A stretch of DNA of 14,002 bases, from the NCBI GenBank assembly GCA_025060055.1, contig JANXCK010000123.1:1-14002 (forward strand), written 5' to 3'. Every line of letters begins with the position of its first letter. Within the stretch, counting starts at the first letter, position 1. The translations under genes were made by a program, and so were the position numbers. Positions 13,685 to 14,002 of this stretch are shown piece by piece. This DNA comes from Fimbriimonadales bacterium (lineage in GTDB: Bacteria > Armatimonadota > Fimbriimonadia > Fimbriimonadales > GBS-DC). Under the pieces are notes generated by a model that worked only from the letters and a program-made list of their open reading frames with translations, was not told the origin of the DNA and did not search any database.

Positions 13685-14002
13685 GTGTTCGAGAGCCAAC
13701 TGGTCTTCCCGCTCAACGGCTGGCACAATCACGCCTCCAGCCTCGTGGAGTGCCCAAATGGCGACCTGCTGGTGTGCTGGTTCAGCGGTTCAGGCGAGCG
13801 CATGGCAGACGATGTGCAGATTCTGGGCGCACGCAGGCGCAGGGGCGCAGCGCGTTGGAGTCGACCGTTCGTGATGGCGGATACACCCGACTACCCCGAT
13901 TGCAACCCTGTGCTGTTTATCGACGCGCGTCGGCGGCTGTGGCTGGTGTGGATTACGGTACTCAACCACCGCTGGGAAGGCTCGTTGCTGAAGTACCGCA
14001 TC
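13685..14002 (+). CDS. Sialidase-like (BNR-repeat) protein, N-terminal part (3' end outside window)
   Basis: The frame is open from before 13685 to the window edge (106 codons from the GTG). The peptide starts FESQLVFPLNGWHNHASSLV, then has ECPNGDLLVCWFSGSGER, ADDVQILGARRR, ARWSRPFVMADTPDYPDCNP and LFIDARRRLWLVWI. This is the beta-propeller pattern of the sialidase/neuraminidase-like superfamily: xGDLLVCW strands, W..P..xxDT, and D..GRLWLxW. No signal peptide is visible from this start. The GTG at 13685 is the best codon seen. GAAAGG before it is too close to be a convincing ribosome site, while AGGAG at 13652-13656 is 28 bases away, so the start is uncertain. Many such proteins are not true sialidases, so substrate and activity are unknown. 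Confidence 0.72.
   Translation, partial: MFESQLVFPLNGWHNHASSLVECPNGDLLVCWFSGSGERMADDVQILGARRRRGAARWSRPFVMADTPDYPDCNPVLFIDARRRLWLVWITVLNHRWEGSLLKYRI

Overview
The window is about 14 kb of GC-rich bacterial chromosome. It has short gaps, several 8-base gene overlaps, and no tRNA, rRNA, CRISPR array or transposase gene. The lineage is not certain. A flagellated, probably thermophilic, deep-branching bacterium such as an Armatimonadota member fits best, judging from three things: the Rieske-sufS-sufU cluster, a secreted hydrolase ending in a dockerin-like DADLL repeat, and a type-5 uracil-DNA glycosylase. This is inference only.

Layout. (1) 2-2043 is the end of a flagellar cluster: partial fliD (filament cap), fliS (flagellin chaperone) and a small FliT-like gene, all on +. 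(2) 2180-5797 is smc, whose hinge contains an in-frame stretch that looks like an intergenic palindromic repeat. (3) 5704-6279 on - is a PAP2 phosphatase gene that converges on smc and overlaps it by 94 bases. (4) 6280-6731 has no intact gene. It holds a weak Uma2-like remnant on -, a 171-base palindromic repeat (copy A) and a TATAAT promoter. (5) 6732-8888 is uvrA lacking roughly its first 240 residues, including Walker A of the first ATPase. (6) 8926-10934 is a tight Rieske ferredoxin-sufS-sufU operon for Fe-S cluster assembly. (7) 10911-11069 is copy B of the repeat, inverted relative to copy A; it supplies the last seven codons and the stop of sufU. (8) 11106-12944 encodes a secreted clan GH-A-type glycoside hydrolase with a C-terminal dockerin-like repeat. 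(9) 12966-13649 is a type-5 uracil-DNA glycosylase. (10) From 13685 to the window edge is the start of a sialidase-like (BNR) protein.

The most notable theme is that short palindromic repeats touch coding sequence in at least two places and abut it in a third: inside the SMC hinge, at the C-terminus of SufU, and directly upstream of the truncated uvrA. The two large copies have imperfect terminal inverted repeats and a 93-base core with about 91% identity by hand count, so they look like a non-autonomous mobile element. Expected partners of several genes are missing from the window: the uvrA N-terminal part, sufB/C/D, and any transposase.
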